Below, piece after piece: positions 28,361-37,788 of a stretch of DNA of 64,000 bases. The translations under genes and the position numbers were made by a program. The notes below the pieces were generated by a model that was not told where the DNA came from, did not search any database, and was given only the letters and a program-made list of their open reading frames with translations. The stretch comes from Hoeflea marina (GTDB lineage: Bacteria > Pseudomonadota > Alphaproteobacteria > Rhizobiales > Rhizobiaceae): contig NZ_QGTR01000008.1 of assembly GCF_003182275.1 (NCBI RefSeq), positions 1-64,000 on the forward strand, written 5' to 3'. Each line of letters begins with the position of its first letter. The first letter of the stretch is position 1.

Positions 28361-29874
28361 TCTGAATGCAGCTTCTGCCGCAGCTCGGTCTTGAGGATCT
28401 TGCCGTAATTGTTCTTGGGCAGCGCCTCCTCGAACCGATAGGTCCTGGGCCGCTTGAAGCCGGCGATATGGGCACGGCAATGGGCGTCCAGCTCCGCCTC
28501 GCTCACCGAACCGGGCTCGGTCAGCACGACGAAGGCCACCACCTCCTCGCCCCATTCCGGGTTCGGCCGGCCCACCACCGAAACCTCGGTCACGCCGGGA
28601 TGCGAGAGCAGCGCGTCCTCGACCTCGCGCGGATAGATGTTGGTGCCGCCCGAGATGATGACGTCCTTGGAGCGGTCGCGCAGCGTGAGATAGCCGTCGG
28701 CGTCGAGGCTGCCCATGTCGCCGGTCCACAGCCATCCATCGCGCAGGGTGGTTGCGGTGGCCTGCGGGTTGTCCCAGTAGCCGGCCATCACCGGCGAGCC
28801 CTCGGCGATGATCTCGCCGATCTCTCCCGCTGCCCGGTCATTGCCCTCAGGGTCGACGATGCGGATGCGCACGCAGGATTGAGCGGTTCCCACCGAGCCC
28901 AGCCGTTCCTTCCACGCGGGATGGCTCCGATCGACGATCGCTCCACGCGGCAGCGCGCTCAGCGCCATCGGGCATTCGCCCTGGCCGTAGATCTGCACGA
29001 AGCGGTCGCCGAACTGATCGGTGGCCGTCTGGATGTCGCTGAGATACATCGGCCCGCCGCCATAGACGATGGTGCGGATACCGTCGCCGCGATAGCCGCT
29101 CTGGCGCGCGAAGCTCAACAGCCGGCTGATCATCGTCGGGGCGGCGAACATCGTCACGCTCTTGAGCCGTGGCGCCAGGTCGCAGAGTTCGGCGGCATCG
29201 AAGCCGCCCGATTCCGGCACCACGTGGCGGCTGCCGCGCAGCACATGCATGAAATTGTAGAGCCCTGCCCCGTGCGAGATCGGCGCCGCGTAGACGGCGG
29301 CGTCTTCGGCAAGCACGTCGTCGACGTCGACGAAATAGGCATAGGTCATCGCTTGCAGATTGGCGAAGCTCAGCATCACGCCCTTGGGCTTGCCGGTGGT
29401 GCCGGAGGTGTAGAACAGCCAGGCGAGGTCCGTGCCTGCCCTCGGCTCCGGCGAGGCGAGCGGCGCAATGAATGCGTCAGCCAGCGGGCCGTCATGCGTA
29501 TCGACGATCAGGCATTCGGATTCCAGCACTGCGGCCAGTTCAGCTTCACCGCCGGAAACGAAGACCATGCGGCTGCCGGAATTGGCGAGAATGAAGGCTG
29601 CCTCGCGCACATGCAGCTTGGCATTGACCGGAACGGCCACGGCGCCGCAGAACCAGATGCCGTAGAGCAGTTCGAGATAGTCCGGCGCATTCTTCATGAA
29701 CAGCGCCACCCGGTCTCCCGGCCTGATGCCGTGGCCGGACCTGAGCGTGGCGCCGATGCGCGCCGCCCGCTCGGCGAACTCAGCATAGGTGGCGACGACG
29801 CGCTCGCCCGAGAGCAGCGCCGGCGCTTCGGGAGATCGGCGCGCGGTCCGCACCAGCCATTCGGAAACATTCAT
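28357..29874 (-). CDS. AMP-forming acyl-CoA synthetase
   Basis: A 505-residue ANL-superfamily enzyme that activates a carboxylic acid to its acyl-CoA through an acyl-AMP. The AMP-binding loop LFYTSGTTGKPKGVML, the IYGQGECPM motif, GWLWTGDMGSLDADGY, and the C-terminal catalytic lysine in KNNYGKILKTEL are all present. The start at 29874 (MNVSEWLVRTARR, GAAAGGG upstream) is chosen over a longer frame. It lies 153 bp downstream of hyuB on the same strand, so it may belong to the TRAP-HyuAB unit. Substrate unknown; it resembles benzoate/4-chlorobenzoate-CoA-ligase-like enzymes in general form only. Confidence 0.9.
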   Translation of the reverse strand: MNVSEWLVRTARRSPEAPALLSGERVVATYAEFAERAARIGATLRSGHGIRPGDRVALFMKNAPDYLELLYGIWFCGAVAVPVNAKLHVREAAFILANSGSRMVFVSGGEAELAAVLESECLIVDTHDGPLADAFIAPLASPEPRAGTDLAWLFYTSGTTGKPKGVMLSFANLQAMTYAYFVDVDDVLAEDAAVYAAPISHGAGLYNFMHVLRGSRHVVPESGGFDAAELCDLAPRLKSVTMFAAPTMISRLLSFARQSGYRGDGIRTIVYGGGPMYLSDIQTATDQFGDRFVQIYGQGECPMALSALPRGAIVDRSHPAWKERLGSVGTAQSCVRIRIVDPEGNDRAAGEIGEIIAEGSPVMAGYWDNPQATATTLRDGWLWTGDMGSLDADGYLTLRDRSKDVIISGGTNIYPREVEDALLSHPGVTEVSVVGRPNPEWGEEVVAFVVLTEPGSVSEAELDAHCRAHIAGFKRPRTYRFEEALPKNNYGKILKTELRQKLHSD

Positions 29875-30027
29875 GCCGCGCCCTTTCAATGTTGCTGGCG
29901 GAGCTGTGGCGCCAGGCCTTGCCCGGCCCCGTCGGACAGGCAACAGGCGGACAGCTCGTTATCGATCCATCGACTTTGCCCGTTTCACGAGCCCCGGCGC
30001 AACACGCCGAGGCGCTCTTTCTGCATG

Positions 30028-31575
30028 TCAGACGGCTCCGTAGCCGCCGCCGCCCGGGGTGATCATGAACACCTCGTCGTCGGGCTGCATCTGCCGCTTG
30101 CGGGTGTCGACGATGTTTTCGCCATTGATCTGGAACACCCCGGCAGCACCGTCCCCGCCGCCGAACAGGCCCTCCGGCGCATTCGACAGCCGGCTCGGAA
30201 TGGTGTTGAGCAGCCACGGCGAGTTGGTCCGCATGCGGTAGCCGATGCGCTGGCCGTCGCCGCCCGGCTGCCTGCCGGTGCCGCCGGTGCCGCGTTCGAG
30301 TTCCTTGCAGGTGAACGCGATCGGATAGGAGGCTTCGAGCACCTCGACCGGCACGGCGGACACGCCGGTCGGATAGCAGATGGCAGACAGGCCCGGCTTG
30401 GTGGCGCGTGCGCCCATGCCGCCCGAATAGTTGAACATCGAACTTGTGAAGGGCTTGCCCGCCGCATCGCGTCCCTGCACCTGGATGGTCCAGACCGCGC
30501 CGGAGCCTTCGGCAATCACCGCGTCGGGCACCACCTGCGCCAGCGCCTTGAGGATCGGGAACGGCACATACATGCCGACCACGTGGCGGGCATTGACCGG
30601 CGACGGATAGCGCGCGTTGACGACGCAGTCGTCAGGCAGCTTGATCCGGATCGGCGCCAGCGAGCCGGCATTGTTGGGCAGGTCGGGATTGAGCGTCGAG
30701 CGGATGGCGAAGGTGGCATAGGCGTGGGTGTAGGCCGGCACCACATTGATGCCCATGGCGCTCGGTCCCGACGAGCCCTCGAAATCGATGGTGATCTCGC
30801 CGGCTTCCGCGTCCACCGTCACCGCGGTCTTGAGGTCGATGACCTCGCCGCCGGGCACATCGAACTTGGAGGCGCCGTGATAGGTGCCGCTCGGCAACTT
30901 GCGGATGGCTTCGCGGGTGGCCTTCTCGGACCGCTCGATGATCTCCTGAGACAACTCGGCAATGTCGTCGAGGCCGTAGCGGTCGCAGAGCGCGTTGAGC
31001 CGCTCGGACGCGATCAGGCCGCTGGAGACCTGGGCGCCGAGATCACCCATCAAGGCATCGGGCGTGCGCACGTTGCGCTTGATGATGTCGAACAGGGTCT
31101 TGTTCGGCCGTCCCTGCTCGTAGAGCTTCATCACCGGGATCCAGAGCCCCTCCTCATGGATGTCGCGGGCGCCCGAGCCGATGCCGTAGCCGCCGATGTC
31201 GGAGTGGTGAATGGTCGAGCCGGCATAGGCGATGATGCGGTCGCCGCGAAAGATCGGCGACAGGATGGTGATGTCGAAGAAGTGGCCCGCCGACATCCAC
31301 GGATCATTGGTGATCAGCACGTCGCCGGGCTTGAGCTCAGTCATGTCGGTATGGGCGAGCAGATTGCTCGCCGCCGCTGCGAGCGAGTTGATGTGCCCCG
31401 GCGTGCCGGTGACGGCCTGCGCCACCATCCGCGCCTTTTCGTCGAACAGGCCGTTGGCGAGGTCGCCGGCTTCCCGCACGATCGGGCTGAAGGCGATGCG
31501 CTGCAAGGCGCGCGCCTGCTCGCTGACGATGCCGATGAGATTGCTCCACAGGATCTGAAGTTCCACGCCGTCCAT
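30028..31575 (-). CDS. hyuB: Hydantoinase B/oxoprolinase family subunit
   Basis: A 515-residue HyuB-type protein. The family start (ELQILWSNLIGIVSEQARAL) and GTPGHINSLAAAASNLL, LITNDPWMSAGHFFDITI and HHSDIGGYGIGSGARDIHEEG (His/Asp-rich metal region) are visible; the C-terminus ends with the typical GGGGYGA. Its start overlaps the hyuA stop by one base. HyuA/HyuB pairs form ATP-dependent amidohydrolases (N-methylhydantoinase, 5-oxoprolinase) or, in related enzymes, ATP-dependent carboxylases (acetone, acetophenone). No third carboxylase-type subunit is present, which favours an amidohydrolase-like role, but this is inference. Confidence 0.92.
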   Translation of the reverse strand: MDGVELQILWSNLIGIVSEQARALQRIAFSPIVREAGDLANGLFDEKARMVAQAVTGTPGHINSLAAAASNLLAHTDMTELKPGDVLITNDPWMSAGHFFDITILSPIFRGDRIIAYAGSTIHHSDIGGYGIGSGARDIHEEGLWIPVMKLYEQGRPNKTLFDIIKRNVRTPDALMGDLGAQVSSGLIASERLNALCDRYGLDDIAELSQEIIERSEKATREAIRKLPSGTYHGASKFDVPGGEVIDLKTAVTVDAEAGEITIDFEGSSGPSAMGINVVPAYTHAYATFAIRSTLNPDLPNNAGSLAPIRIKLPDDCVVNARYPSPVNARHVVGMYVPFPILKALAQVVPDAVIAEGSGAVWTIQVQGRDAAGKPFTSSMFNYSGGMGARATKPGLSAICYPTGVSAVPVEVLEASYPIAFTCKELERGTGGTGRQPGGDGQRIGYRMRTNSPWLLNTIPSRLSNAPEGLFGGGDGAAGVFQINGENIVDTRKRQMQPDDEVFMITPGGGGYGAV

Positions 31576-33653
31576 CAGAGGGCTCCCTTTGTCTTGTCTG
31601 CCACGATGCTGCCGCTCTCGTGCAGCGTCGCGGTCCAGTTCTTGAGAATGAAGATTGTCGTCTCGCGCTCCTCGATGATCGCGGGACCGGCAATGCGGTC
31701 GGACGCCGTCACGGCGGAGCGCTGGTAGACCTGCACCTCCTCCGGCTTTCCGTGAATGTGGACGATGCGGCTGGAGCGATTGGGCACCGACGCGCTCGTC
31801 GCCTGCTTTGCCGCAGGCCGGTCGGGCTGCAGGCCGCTGGCTGTCACCAGCCAGTTGACCATCTCGATGCCCATGCCGGCGAGCTTGAGCCCGTACTGGC
31901 GGTGGTACTCGGCCTCGAACAGGTCGTGGATGGCCGCGGTGTCGCGGCTCTTGCGGACATCGTCGGGCAGGCTGATGCGGACTTCCGACTGCTGGCCCAT
32001 ATAACGCATCTCGACGGAGTAGCCGAAGCTCGCGTCCGCTTTCGGAATGCCGGCCTCGGAGAGCGCGGCGCCCCCCTCCTCCACCATGGCCGCCAGCACG
32101 ACGTCGACCTTGTCCCAGTCGAGATCGGCCAGCGGCGAGACCAGGCTGCGCACCAGATCGATCTGCGCCGGGGTCACCAGCGTGCCGAAGGCGGAGAGCA
32201 CGCTCGCGAGCGGCGGGTAGATCACCTTGGTGGAATCGGTGAGATTGGCGACCATGCAGGCATGCACCGGGCCGGCGCCCCCGAAGGCCAGCAGCGGCAG
32301 GCCTCGATAGTCGATGCCCCGTTCGGTTGCATGGGTGCGGGTTGCAGCCGCCATCTGCTCGCAGACGACTTCGAACACGCCCCAGGCAGACTGGGTGCGG
32401 CTGAGACCGAGTTTGGCGCCGAGCCGGTCGAAGGCCTGTCCCGCGGCCTCGGCATCGAGCTTCATGTCGCCGCCGAGGAAGCGGTCCGGATTGAGGATGC
32501 CGAGCATCACGTCGGCGTCGGTGACGCAGGCATGGGTGCCGCCGCGGCCATAGCAGGCCGGTCCGGGCATGGAGCCGGCGCTTTCCGGCCCGATCTTGAG
32601 CAGGCCGAGATCATCGACCGAGGCGATGGAGCCGCCGCCGGCGCCGATCTCGATCATGTCGATCGACGGCACGGTGATCGGCATGCCGCTGCCCGGCTTG
32701 AAGCGGTAGCGGCGGTCGACCTCGAAGGTGCTGGTGACCAGCGGCTCGTGGCCCTGCACCATGCAGGCCTTGGCGGTGGTGCCGCCCATGTCGAACGAGA
32801 TCAGGTCGGGAATGCCGAAGATGCGCGAGAAATGGCAGGCGACGAGCGCTCCGGCGGCGGGGCCCGATTCGATCATGCGGACCGGAAAGCTGCTGGCGCG
32901 CTCGGCGCCGATGACACCGCCGTTCGACAGCATGATCAGTGGCTGCTGGACGAAGCCGCGATTGCCGAGTTCGGCGATCAGCGCCGAGAGGTAGGGCCGG
33001 GTCATGGGCACGGTGTAGGCGTTGATGGCGACGGTGGAGGCGCGGGGATATTCACGCATCTGCGGGGCAATCACGCTGGAGAGCGAGACATAGATGTCGG
33101 GCGCCTCCTCGGCGAAGATCCGGCCTACTTCTTCCTCGTTGGCGCCGTTGCGGTAGGAGTTGAGAAAGCAGACGGCAACCGACACCACACCCTTGGCGCG
33201 ACACTTGGCAATCACCTCGAGCACTTCGGTGCGGTTGATCGGCGTGCCGATGCTGCCGTCGGCAAAGGCGCGCTCGCGCAGCGTGAAGGTGCGCTCGGCG
33301 GGCACCAGCGGCTCGGCGAACTCGATCTGCGGATCGTACATGTCGTAGCGGTGTTCCTCGCGGATGTAGAGGATGTCGCGGAACCCCTCGGTCAGCAGCA
33401 ACGCCACCGGCGGTCCCTTGCGTTCTATGAGCGCGTTGGTGACGATGGTGGTGGCGTGGACGACAACGTCGTCGACGTCGGCCGGGCCGATGCCCGCCTT
33501 GCCCAGCACCAGGTCGACGCCGCGGAAAAAACCCTCCAGCAGGTCGTTGTGGGTGGTCAGCGTCTTGTCGACGAAGCTGCGGCCGTCGGATGCCAGCAGC
33601 ACGGCGTCGGTAAAGGTGCCGCCGATGTCGATGGCAAGCGCGTAACGTGTCAT
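31575..33653 (-). CDS. hyuA: Hydantoinase A/oxoprolinase family subunit
   Basis: A 692-residue HyuA-type ATPase subunit. The actin-like phosphate-binding segment AIDIGGTFTDAVL begins at residue ~7, and SFDMGGTTAKACMV is the second ATPase motif; IEIGAGGGSIASVDDLGLL and GRGGTHACVTDADVMLG are family signatures. The start at 33653 overlaps the stop of the IclR gene by four bases (ATGA), and a further upstream ATG (33671) is an alternative. It would cleave or activate a cyclic amide or similar substrate imported by the linked TRAP transporter. Confidence 0.93.
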   Translation of the reverse strand: MTRYALAIDIGGTFTDAVLLASDGRSFVDKTLTTHNDLLEGFFRGVDLVLGKAGIGPADVDDVVVHATTIVTNALIERKGPPVALLLTEGFRDILYIREEHRYDMYDPQIEFAEPLVPAERTFTLRERAFADGSIGTPINRTEVLEVIAKCRAKGVVSVAVCFLNSYRNGANEEEVGRIFAEEAPDIYVSLSSVIAPQMREYPRASTVAINAYTVPMTRPYLSALIAELGNRGFVQQPLIMLSNGGVIGAERASSFPVRMIESGPAAGALVACHFSRIFGIPDLISFDMGGTTAKACMVQGHEPLVTSTFEVDRRYRFKPGSGMPITVPSIDMIEIGAGGGSIASVDDLGLLKIGPESAGSMPGPACYGRGGTHACVTDADVMLGILNPDRFLGGDMKLDAEAAGQAFDRLGAKLGLSRTQSAWGVFEVVCEQMAAATRTHATERGIDYRGLPLLAFGGAGPVHACMVANLTDSTKVIYPPLASVLSAFGTLVTPAQIDLVRSLVSPLADLDWDKVDVVLAAMVEEGGAALSEAGIPKADASFGYSVEMRYMGQQSEVRISLPDDVRKSRDTAAIHDLFEAEYHRQYGLKLAGMGIEMVNWLVTASGLQPDRPAAKQATSASVPNRSSRIVHIHGKPEEVQVYQRSAVTASDRIAGPAIIEERETTIFILKNWTATLHESGSIVADKTKGAL

Positions 33654-34426
33654 ATCGGGTACTCCGTGCATCCCAGATCGGCGGAGATCGCTCTCGCCGC
33701 GTGTGTAACGGCCGCGCATTGCGCTGCCGAAGGTTCAGGCTTGATGTCTTGCACCGAGCCGGCGATGGTGATGGTGGCGACGAACTGGTTCTGCAGGTCG
33801 AAGATCGGCGCCGAGACGGCGTTGACGCCGCGCAGCGTCTCCTCGGGCGCCACCGCCCAGCCGGTCAGGCGGGCGCGTTCGATTTCCTTGCGGAGCCGGT
33901 CGATGCTGGTGTTGGTCAGCGACGAGAAGGCTTCGAGTGGCTGGTCCTTGATGCCATCCCAAAATTCCGGTTTCCCAAAGGCGAGAGCCAGTTTTCCCTG
34001 CGCCGAGGCGTGGAAGGTCAGCAGAGCTCCCGGCTTGGTGATGATCTGCACCGGCGAATCCATGCGCACGATATCGACCACGCGCATGCCGCCGTCCTCC
34101 GGGATCGACAGCGTCGTCGTGTGTCCGGTCTTGTCGCGCAACTGCATCATCACCGGGCGGGCGACGCTGGTCAGTTGCGTGCCGTCGGCGATCGCCTGGC
34201 CGACATGAAACAGCTTCAGCGTCAGCCGGTAGCGCTCGGTCGCGGGGTCCTGGCGGACATAGCCGAGGCTGACGAGCGTCTGCAGGTAGCGGTAGATCCG
34301 GGTCCGCGGCATGCCGAGCCGCTTGGCGAGGTCGGTGACGCGGACGCTCTCGCTCATCGGCGCCATCTCCTCGATGATGCGGAAGGCGGCCTCGGTGGAC
34401 TGGTTGGTCGTCTTGCTGTCGGTCAT
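33650..34426 (-). CDS. IclR-family transcriptional regulator
   Basis: A 258-residue regulator (from ATG 34426) with an N-terminal winged helix-turn-helix (VTDLAKRLGMPRTRIYRYLQTLVSLGY) and a C-terminal GAF-like effector domain (DIVRMDSPVQIITKPG, HASAQGKLALA). It is embedded in the operon it probably controls: its start is four bases after the dctM stop, and its stop overlaps hyuA. Candidate operators are the palindromes upstream of dctP (37752-37772 and 37789-37806). The effector is probably the transported substrate. Confidence 0.9.
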   Translation of the reverse strand: MTDSKTTNQSTEAAFRIIEEMAPMSESVRVTDLAKRLGMPRTRIYRYLQTLVSLGYVRQDPATERYRLTLKLFHVGQAIADGTQLTSVARPVMMQLRDKTGHTTTLSIPEDGGMRVVDIVRMDSPVQIITKPGALLTFHASAQGKLALAFGKPEFWDGIKDQPLEAFSSLTNTSIDRLRKEIERARLTGWAVAPEETLRGVNAVSAPIFDLQNQFVATITIAGSVQDIKPEPSAAQCAAVTHAARAISADLGCTEYPI

Positions 34427-34430
34427 GAGC

Positions 34431-35708
34431 TCAGCCTTTGAAGAACAGTGGCAGGGCAAGCGTGAGGAACGGCACGAAGGCCACGAGGGTGAGAATGATC
34501 AGGCAGATGCCGATCATCGGCAGCACTGCGCGCGCCACCTTCTCCAGCGACACCTGGCCGATGGCCGAGACGATGAACAGGCACAGTCCCACCGGCGGCG
34601 TGATCATTCCGATCATCAGGTTGAGCACCACCATGATCCCGAACTGCACCGGGTCGATGTGCAGCAGCGGGAAGATCTCGTTGAGGATCGGCATTGCCAG
34701 CACCAGGGCCGCAAGCGGCTCCAGAAACAGGCCGAGCACCAGCAGCACGCCGTTGAGCAGCAGGATCAGCACCCAGGGCGAAGAGCTGATCTGCAGCAGC
34801 TGCGCGGCGATCGCCTGCGGGATGTTCTCGATGCCGAGGATGAAGGAGGTCATGCTGGCCATGGCGACGATGAGCATGACGCCGGCGGTCATGGTTGCGG
34901 TCTCGTAGAACGCTGCCAGGATCTTCCTGAGGCTGAGCGTCCGGTACAGCATCGTCCCGACGGCCAGCGCATAGACGGCGGCGACGGCTGCGGCCTCGGT
35001 CGGCGTGAAGATGCCGCTGCGGATGCCGCCGACGATGATCACCGGCAGCAGCAGCGCCGGCAGCGCCTTGAGCGCCAGTCCGCGCCGTTCCTCCTTGGAG
35101 ACTTCCGGCGGCAGCGGATGCCCCTCGCGACGCGCCTTGACCAGCACATAGACGATGAGCAGTCCACAGAGCAGGAAGGCGGGCACGATGCCGGCCAGGA
35201 ACAGGTCGGCGATCGAGGTGCCGGTGAGCACCCCGTAAAGGATCAGCGACAGCGACGGCGGCACCAGCGGCCCGAGGATCGACCCGGCGGCCGTCAGCGC
35301 TGCGGCGTATTCGGGTGCATAGCCGTCGCGGCGCATCGAGGGGATCATGACGCTGCCGATGGCCGAGGCTTCGGCGGTGGCCGCGCCGCTGACGCCGGAG
35401 AACATCATGCTGGCGACCACGTTGACCGCCGCCAGTCCGCCCTGCACCCGGCCGACCAGCAACTGCGCGAAGCGGACGATCTGCCGCGTCAGGTCGGCGG
35501 AGTTCATCAGGTTGCCGGCGAGGATGAAGAAGGGAATGGTCAGCAGCACGAAATTGTCGATGCCGGCGATCATCTTCTGTGGGAAGCCGATCAGCAGATG
35601 GGTCTGGTCGTTGATGACGAGATAGGTCAGCGACGCCAGGCCGAGGCTGAAGGCCACCGGGATGCCGATGACCATGAAGCCGAGAAAGGCGATCAGGTAG
35701 AGGGTCAT
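34431..35708 (-). CDS. dctM: TRAP transporter large permease, DctM family
   Basis: A 425-residue inner-membrane permease with about 12 hydrophobic helices. DctM signatures: FFILAGNLMNSADLTRQIV, FSGVSGAATAEASAIGSVM, GSILGPLVPPSL and NLMIGMITPPVGL. Its ATG overlaps the dctQ stop by four bases. With DctQ it forms the sodium-coupled membrane unit that takes substrate from the DctP binding protein. TRAP systems typically carry carboxylates; the partner HyuAB suggests an amide-containing or keto acid. Confidence 0.94.
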   Translation of the reverse strand: MTLYLIAFLGFMVIGIPVAFSLGLASLTYLVINDQTHLLIGFPQKMIAGIDNFVLLTIPFFILAGNLMNSADLTRQIVRFAQLLVGRVQGGLAAVNVVASMMFSGVSGAATAEASAIGSVMIPSMRRDGYAPEYAAALTAAGSILGPLVPPSLSLILYGVLTGTSIADLFLAGIVPAFLLCGLLIVYVLVKARREGHPLPPEVSKEERRGLALKALPALLLPVIIVGGIRSGIFTPTEAAAVAAVYALAVGTMLYRTLSLRKILAAFYETATMTAGVMLIVAMASMTSFILGIENIPQAIAAQLLQISSSPWVLILLLNGVLLVLGLFLEPLAALVLAMPILNEIFPLLHIDPVQFGIMVVLNLMIGMITPPVGLCLFIVSAIGQVSLEKVARAVLPMIGICLIILTLVAFVPFLTLALPLFFKG

Positions 35709-36271
35709 TGCGCGGCACTCCCGGTGCGAAATGTCACATCGCCGAGCGTTTCGCCTCGGACGATGGCCCGGCCGTAGAGGCCGATGTCGATGAGAATGCG
35801 CAGGCCGAGAAGTCCCATCCCCAGCGGCAGCGCGAAGTAGACCCAGAACACGCTCGGCGCGACCGGTGCGGACGGTCCGAAGATGTCCTCGTAGATGAAG
35901 CGCAGCGCCGGGATCGGCTGGCCGCCGGCCAAACCGGCGTAGATGTAGCCGTAGTAGACCAGCGTGAAGCACAGCACGACCGCGAACAGGCCGCCGACAA
36001 TGGCCAGCACCAGCGCGCCGACCCGCGGCAGCGAGGTGGACAGGAAGGACAGCGCCGCGATCTCGCCGCGCTCATAGGCGAAGATGACGGCGAGGAACGA
36101 GACCCAGATCAGCATGTAGCGGCAGAGCTCCTCCGACCAGAGCAGCGAGGAATTCAGACCGTAGCGCCAGATGATCTGGGCGCTCATCACCGCGAGCAAC
36201 CCGATCATCAGCGCGGCCAGAACCGCCTGCAGGCCGGTTCGGAAGACGCGGTGGAAGAGTGTGACAGTCAC
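35705..36271 (-). CDS. dctQ: TRAP transporter small permease, DctQ family
   Basis: A 188-residue four-helix membrane protein; the conserved WRYGLNSSLLWSEELCRYMLIW is the DctQ signature. It begins with GTG at 36271, supported by GGAG 8 bases upstream. It lies 104 bp after the small cupin gene and is coupled to dctM by an ATGA overlap. Confidence 0.92.
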   Translation of the reverse strand: MTVTLFHRVFRTGLQAVLAALMIGLLAVMSAQIIWRYGLNSSLLWSEELCRYMLIWVSFLAVIFAYERGEIAALSFLSTSLPRVGALVLAIVGGLFAVVLCFTLVYYGYIYAGLAGGQPIPALRFIYEDIFGPSAPVAPSVFWVYFALPLGMGLLGLRILIDIGLYGRAIVRGETLGDVTFRTGSAAQ

Positions 36272-36375
36272 GGCGGCGACTCCGGTTTCCGCGTCAGACT
36301 CGCGGCATGCTTCATCCGATCGCCAGGCAGGGCGTGCCGGGCAGGTGAAAATTCATCGAACTTGAACAGACTTGG

Positions 36376-36747
36376 CTACAGGAAATCGGGTTCCTGGTAT
36401 TCGGTCAGGTGCAGGTAATCGGCCCGCACCGGTGCGAAGACATCGAGATTGACCGCGACCTCGTCGCCGATCGCCTCGCCGCAATGGATGACATCGGGCG
36501 GAATGCGCACCACTTCGCCGGGGCCGACTTCGACCACGTCGTCGCCGATCTCGAAGCGAACGCGGCCCGAGAGAATGAAGGCGAGCTGCTCGAAGGGGTG
36601 GGAATGGGGTTTCTTCTCCATGCCCGGCTCGAGCCAGTTCATCACCATCATCGCGCTGTCTCCCCGGAAGGCGGTTCGCGAGACACCCTCGCGAACCTTT
36701 TCCCTGGGCAGACGGCTCCACTGGTAAACCTTGGTCGCCGTCGCCAT
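36376..36747 (-). CDS. Small cupin-domain protein in the TRAP/HyuAB unit
   Basis: A 123-residue single-domain cupin. Motif 1 is visible at PHSHPFEQLAFILSGRVRFE and motif 2 at GPGEVVRIPPDVIHCG, giving His/Glu/His metal ligands. The start at 36747 follows GGGAGAATG, and lies four bases after the dctP stop. Cupins of this size in catabolic operons may be isomerases, dioxygenase-like enzymes or metabolite sensors; none can be chosen here. Its place between dctP and dctQ makes a role on the transported substrate likely. Confidence 0.82.
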   Translation of the reverse strand: MATATKVYQWSRLPREKVREGVSRTAFRGDSAMMVMNWLEPGMEKKPHSHPFEQLAFILSGRVRFEIGDDVVEVGPGEVVRIPPDVIHCGEAIGDEVAVNLDVFAPVRADYLHLTEYQEPDFL

Positions 36748-36751
36748 CGGA

Positions 36752-37735
36752 TCATTCTCCCTTGGCGTAGGCGTCGAGGAACTTGGCAATCAACGGGTCC
36801 TTGCCCTTCCAGCTCTCGACCACCGGGGCGGTCAGTTCCTTCATCTTGTCGAGATCGCTCAACTCGGTGATGGTGACGCCATTGTCCTTGAGGAAGGTGA
36901 TGGTGTCGGCTTCCTGGGTGGCGGCCAGCGCGTAGGCTTCGGTCGTGGTCTCGCGACCGGCTTCCTCGACGGCCTTCTTGTCGGCGTCGCTGAGCTTGCC
37001 CCACGCCTGGGACGACAGCATGACGGCGCCGGGCCAGAAATAGTGCCCGGTCAGCGTCACCTTCTTGGCGGCGTTGTAGAGGCTCTCGGACTGGATCGAG
37101 GACAGGTTGATCTCGACGGCGTCGATGGTGCCGGTCTCGAGCGCCGAATAGACCTCGCCATAGGCCATGCCGATCGGATTGACGCCGATGGCTTCCCAGA
37201 TCGCCTTGTGCAGCGGGATCGGGACGATGCGGGTCTTCAGGCCGGCGAAATCGGCGACGCTGGAGACATCCTTGTCCTTGGCCAGGAAGTGGCGCAGGCC
37301 GGCGTCGACGAAGCCGACGCCCTTGATCGACTTGGCGTCGAGGGTGGCGAGCAGTTCGTCACCGAGCTCGGACGTGAGCACGGCAGAGAGCTGCTCGTAG
37401 CTCTTGACCGCGAAGGGCTGCTGCAAGGCGTCGAAGGATCCGGCGCCGACCACCAGCGGCAGCGTCGCGGTCGAGACCAGCGCGCCGTCGATCAGGCCGA
37501 TCTGCAGACCTTCGAGCAGTTGCTTGTCGTCGCCGAGCTGGCGATCGCCATAGACTTCGACCTTGACGTTGCCGTTTGTCTTCTCGGCGACCTTCTTGGC
37601 GAAGATCTCGAGTCCGGTCTGGAAAATGTGCTTGGACGAGGCGGCGTGCCCCATCTTCAGGGTGACTTCCTGCGCGGACGCGGAAAGTGAAAACGCCAGC
37701 AACGCGCTGCCCGCAAATACGGCCAATCTCTTCAT
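36752..37735 (-). CDS. dctP: TRAP transporter substrate-binding protein, DctP family
   Basis: A 327-residue periplasmic binding protein. The N-terminal signal peptide (MKRLAVFAGSALLAFSLSASA) is cut near residue 21. DctP features: KMGHAASSKHIFQTGLEIFA, VEVYGDRQLGDDKQLLEGLQ, and the Arg that usually binds the substrate carboxylate in LKTRIVPIPLHKAIWEAIG. The start at 37735 has GGGAGGAGTCACC. It is the first gene of a minus-strand unit that runs through cupin, dctQ, dctM, iclR, hyuA and hyuB. Confidence 0.94.
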   Translation of the reverse strand: MKRLAVFAGSALLAFSLSASAQEVTLKMGHAASSKHIFQTGLEIFAKKVAEKTNGNVKVEVYGDRQLGDDKQLLEGLQIGLIDGALVSTATLPLVVGAGSFDALQQPFAVKSYEQLSAVLTSELGDELLATLDAKSIKGVGFVDAGLRHFLAKDKDVSSVADFAGLKTRIVPIPLHKAIWEAIGVNPIGMAYGEVYSALETGTIDAVEINLSSIQSESLYNAAKKVTLTGHYFWPGAVMLSSQAWGKLSDADKKAVEEAGRETTTEAYALAATQEADTITFLKDNGVTITELSDLDKMKELTAPVVESWKGKDPLIAKFLDAYAKGE

Positions 37736-37751
37736 GGTGACTCCTCCCATT

Positions 37752-37772
37752 CTGTTTCGCTATTCGAAACAG
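37752..37772. promoter_or_regulatory. Inverted repeat CTGTTTCG-N5-CGAAACAG upstream of dctP
   Basis: A perfect 8-bp inverted repeat with a 5-base spacer, 17-37 bp upstream of the dctP start codon. The position fits an operator overlapping the promoter or transcription start. The operon encodes an IclR regulator (33650-34426), and IclR proteins bind palindromes of this kind, so it is the best candidate operator for that regulator; a direct test is needed. Confidence 0.55.
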
Positions 37773-37788
37773 TCATGCACAGAGTGAA

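Noticed and set aside
28366-31728. A frame of over 1100 codons on the plus strand across the acyl-CoA synthetase and hyuB
   Set aside because: It spans two well-supported genes and their gap on the other strand, and its composition is Arg/His/Gly-rich without any domain. Shadow of GC-rich genes.
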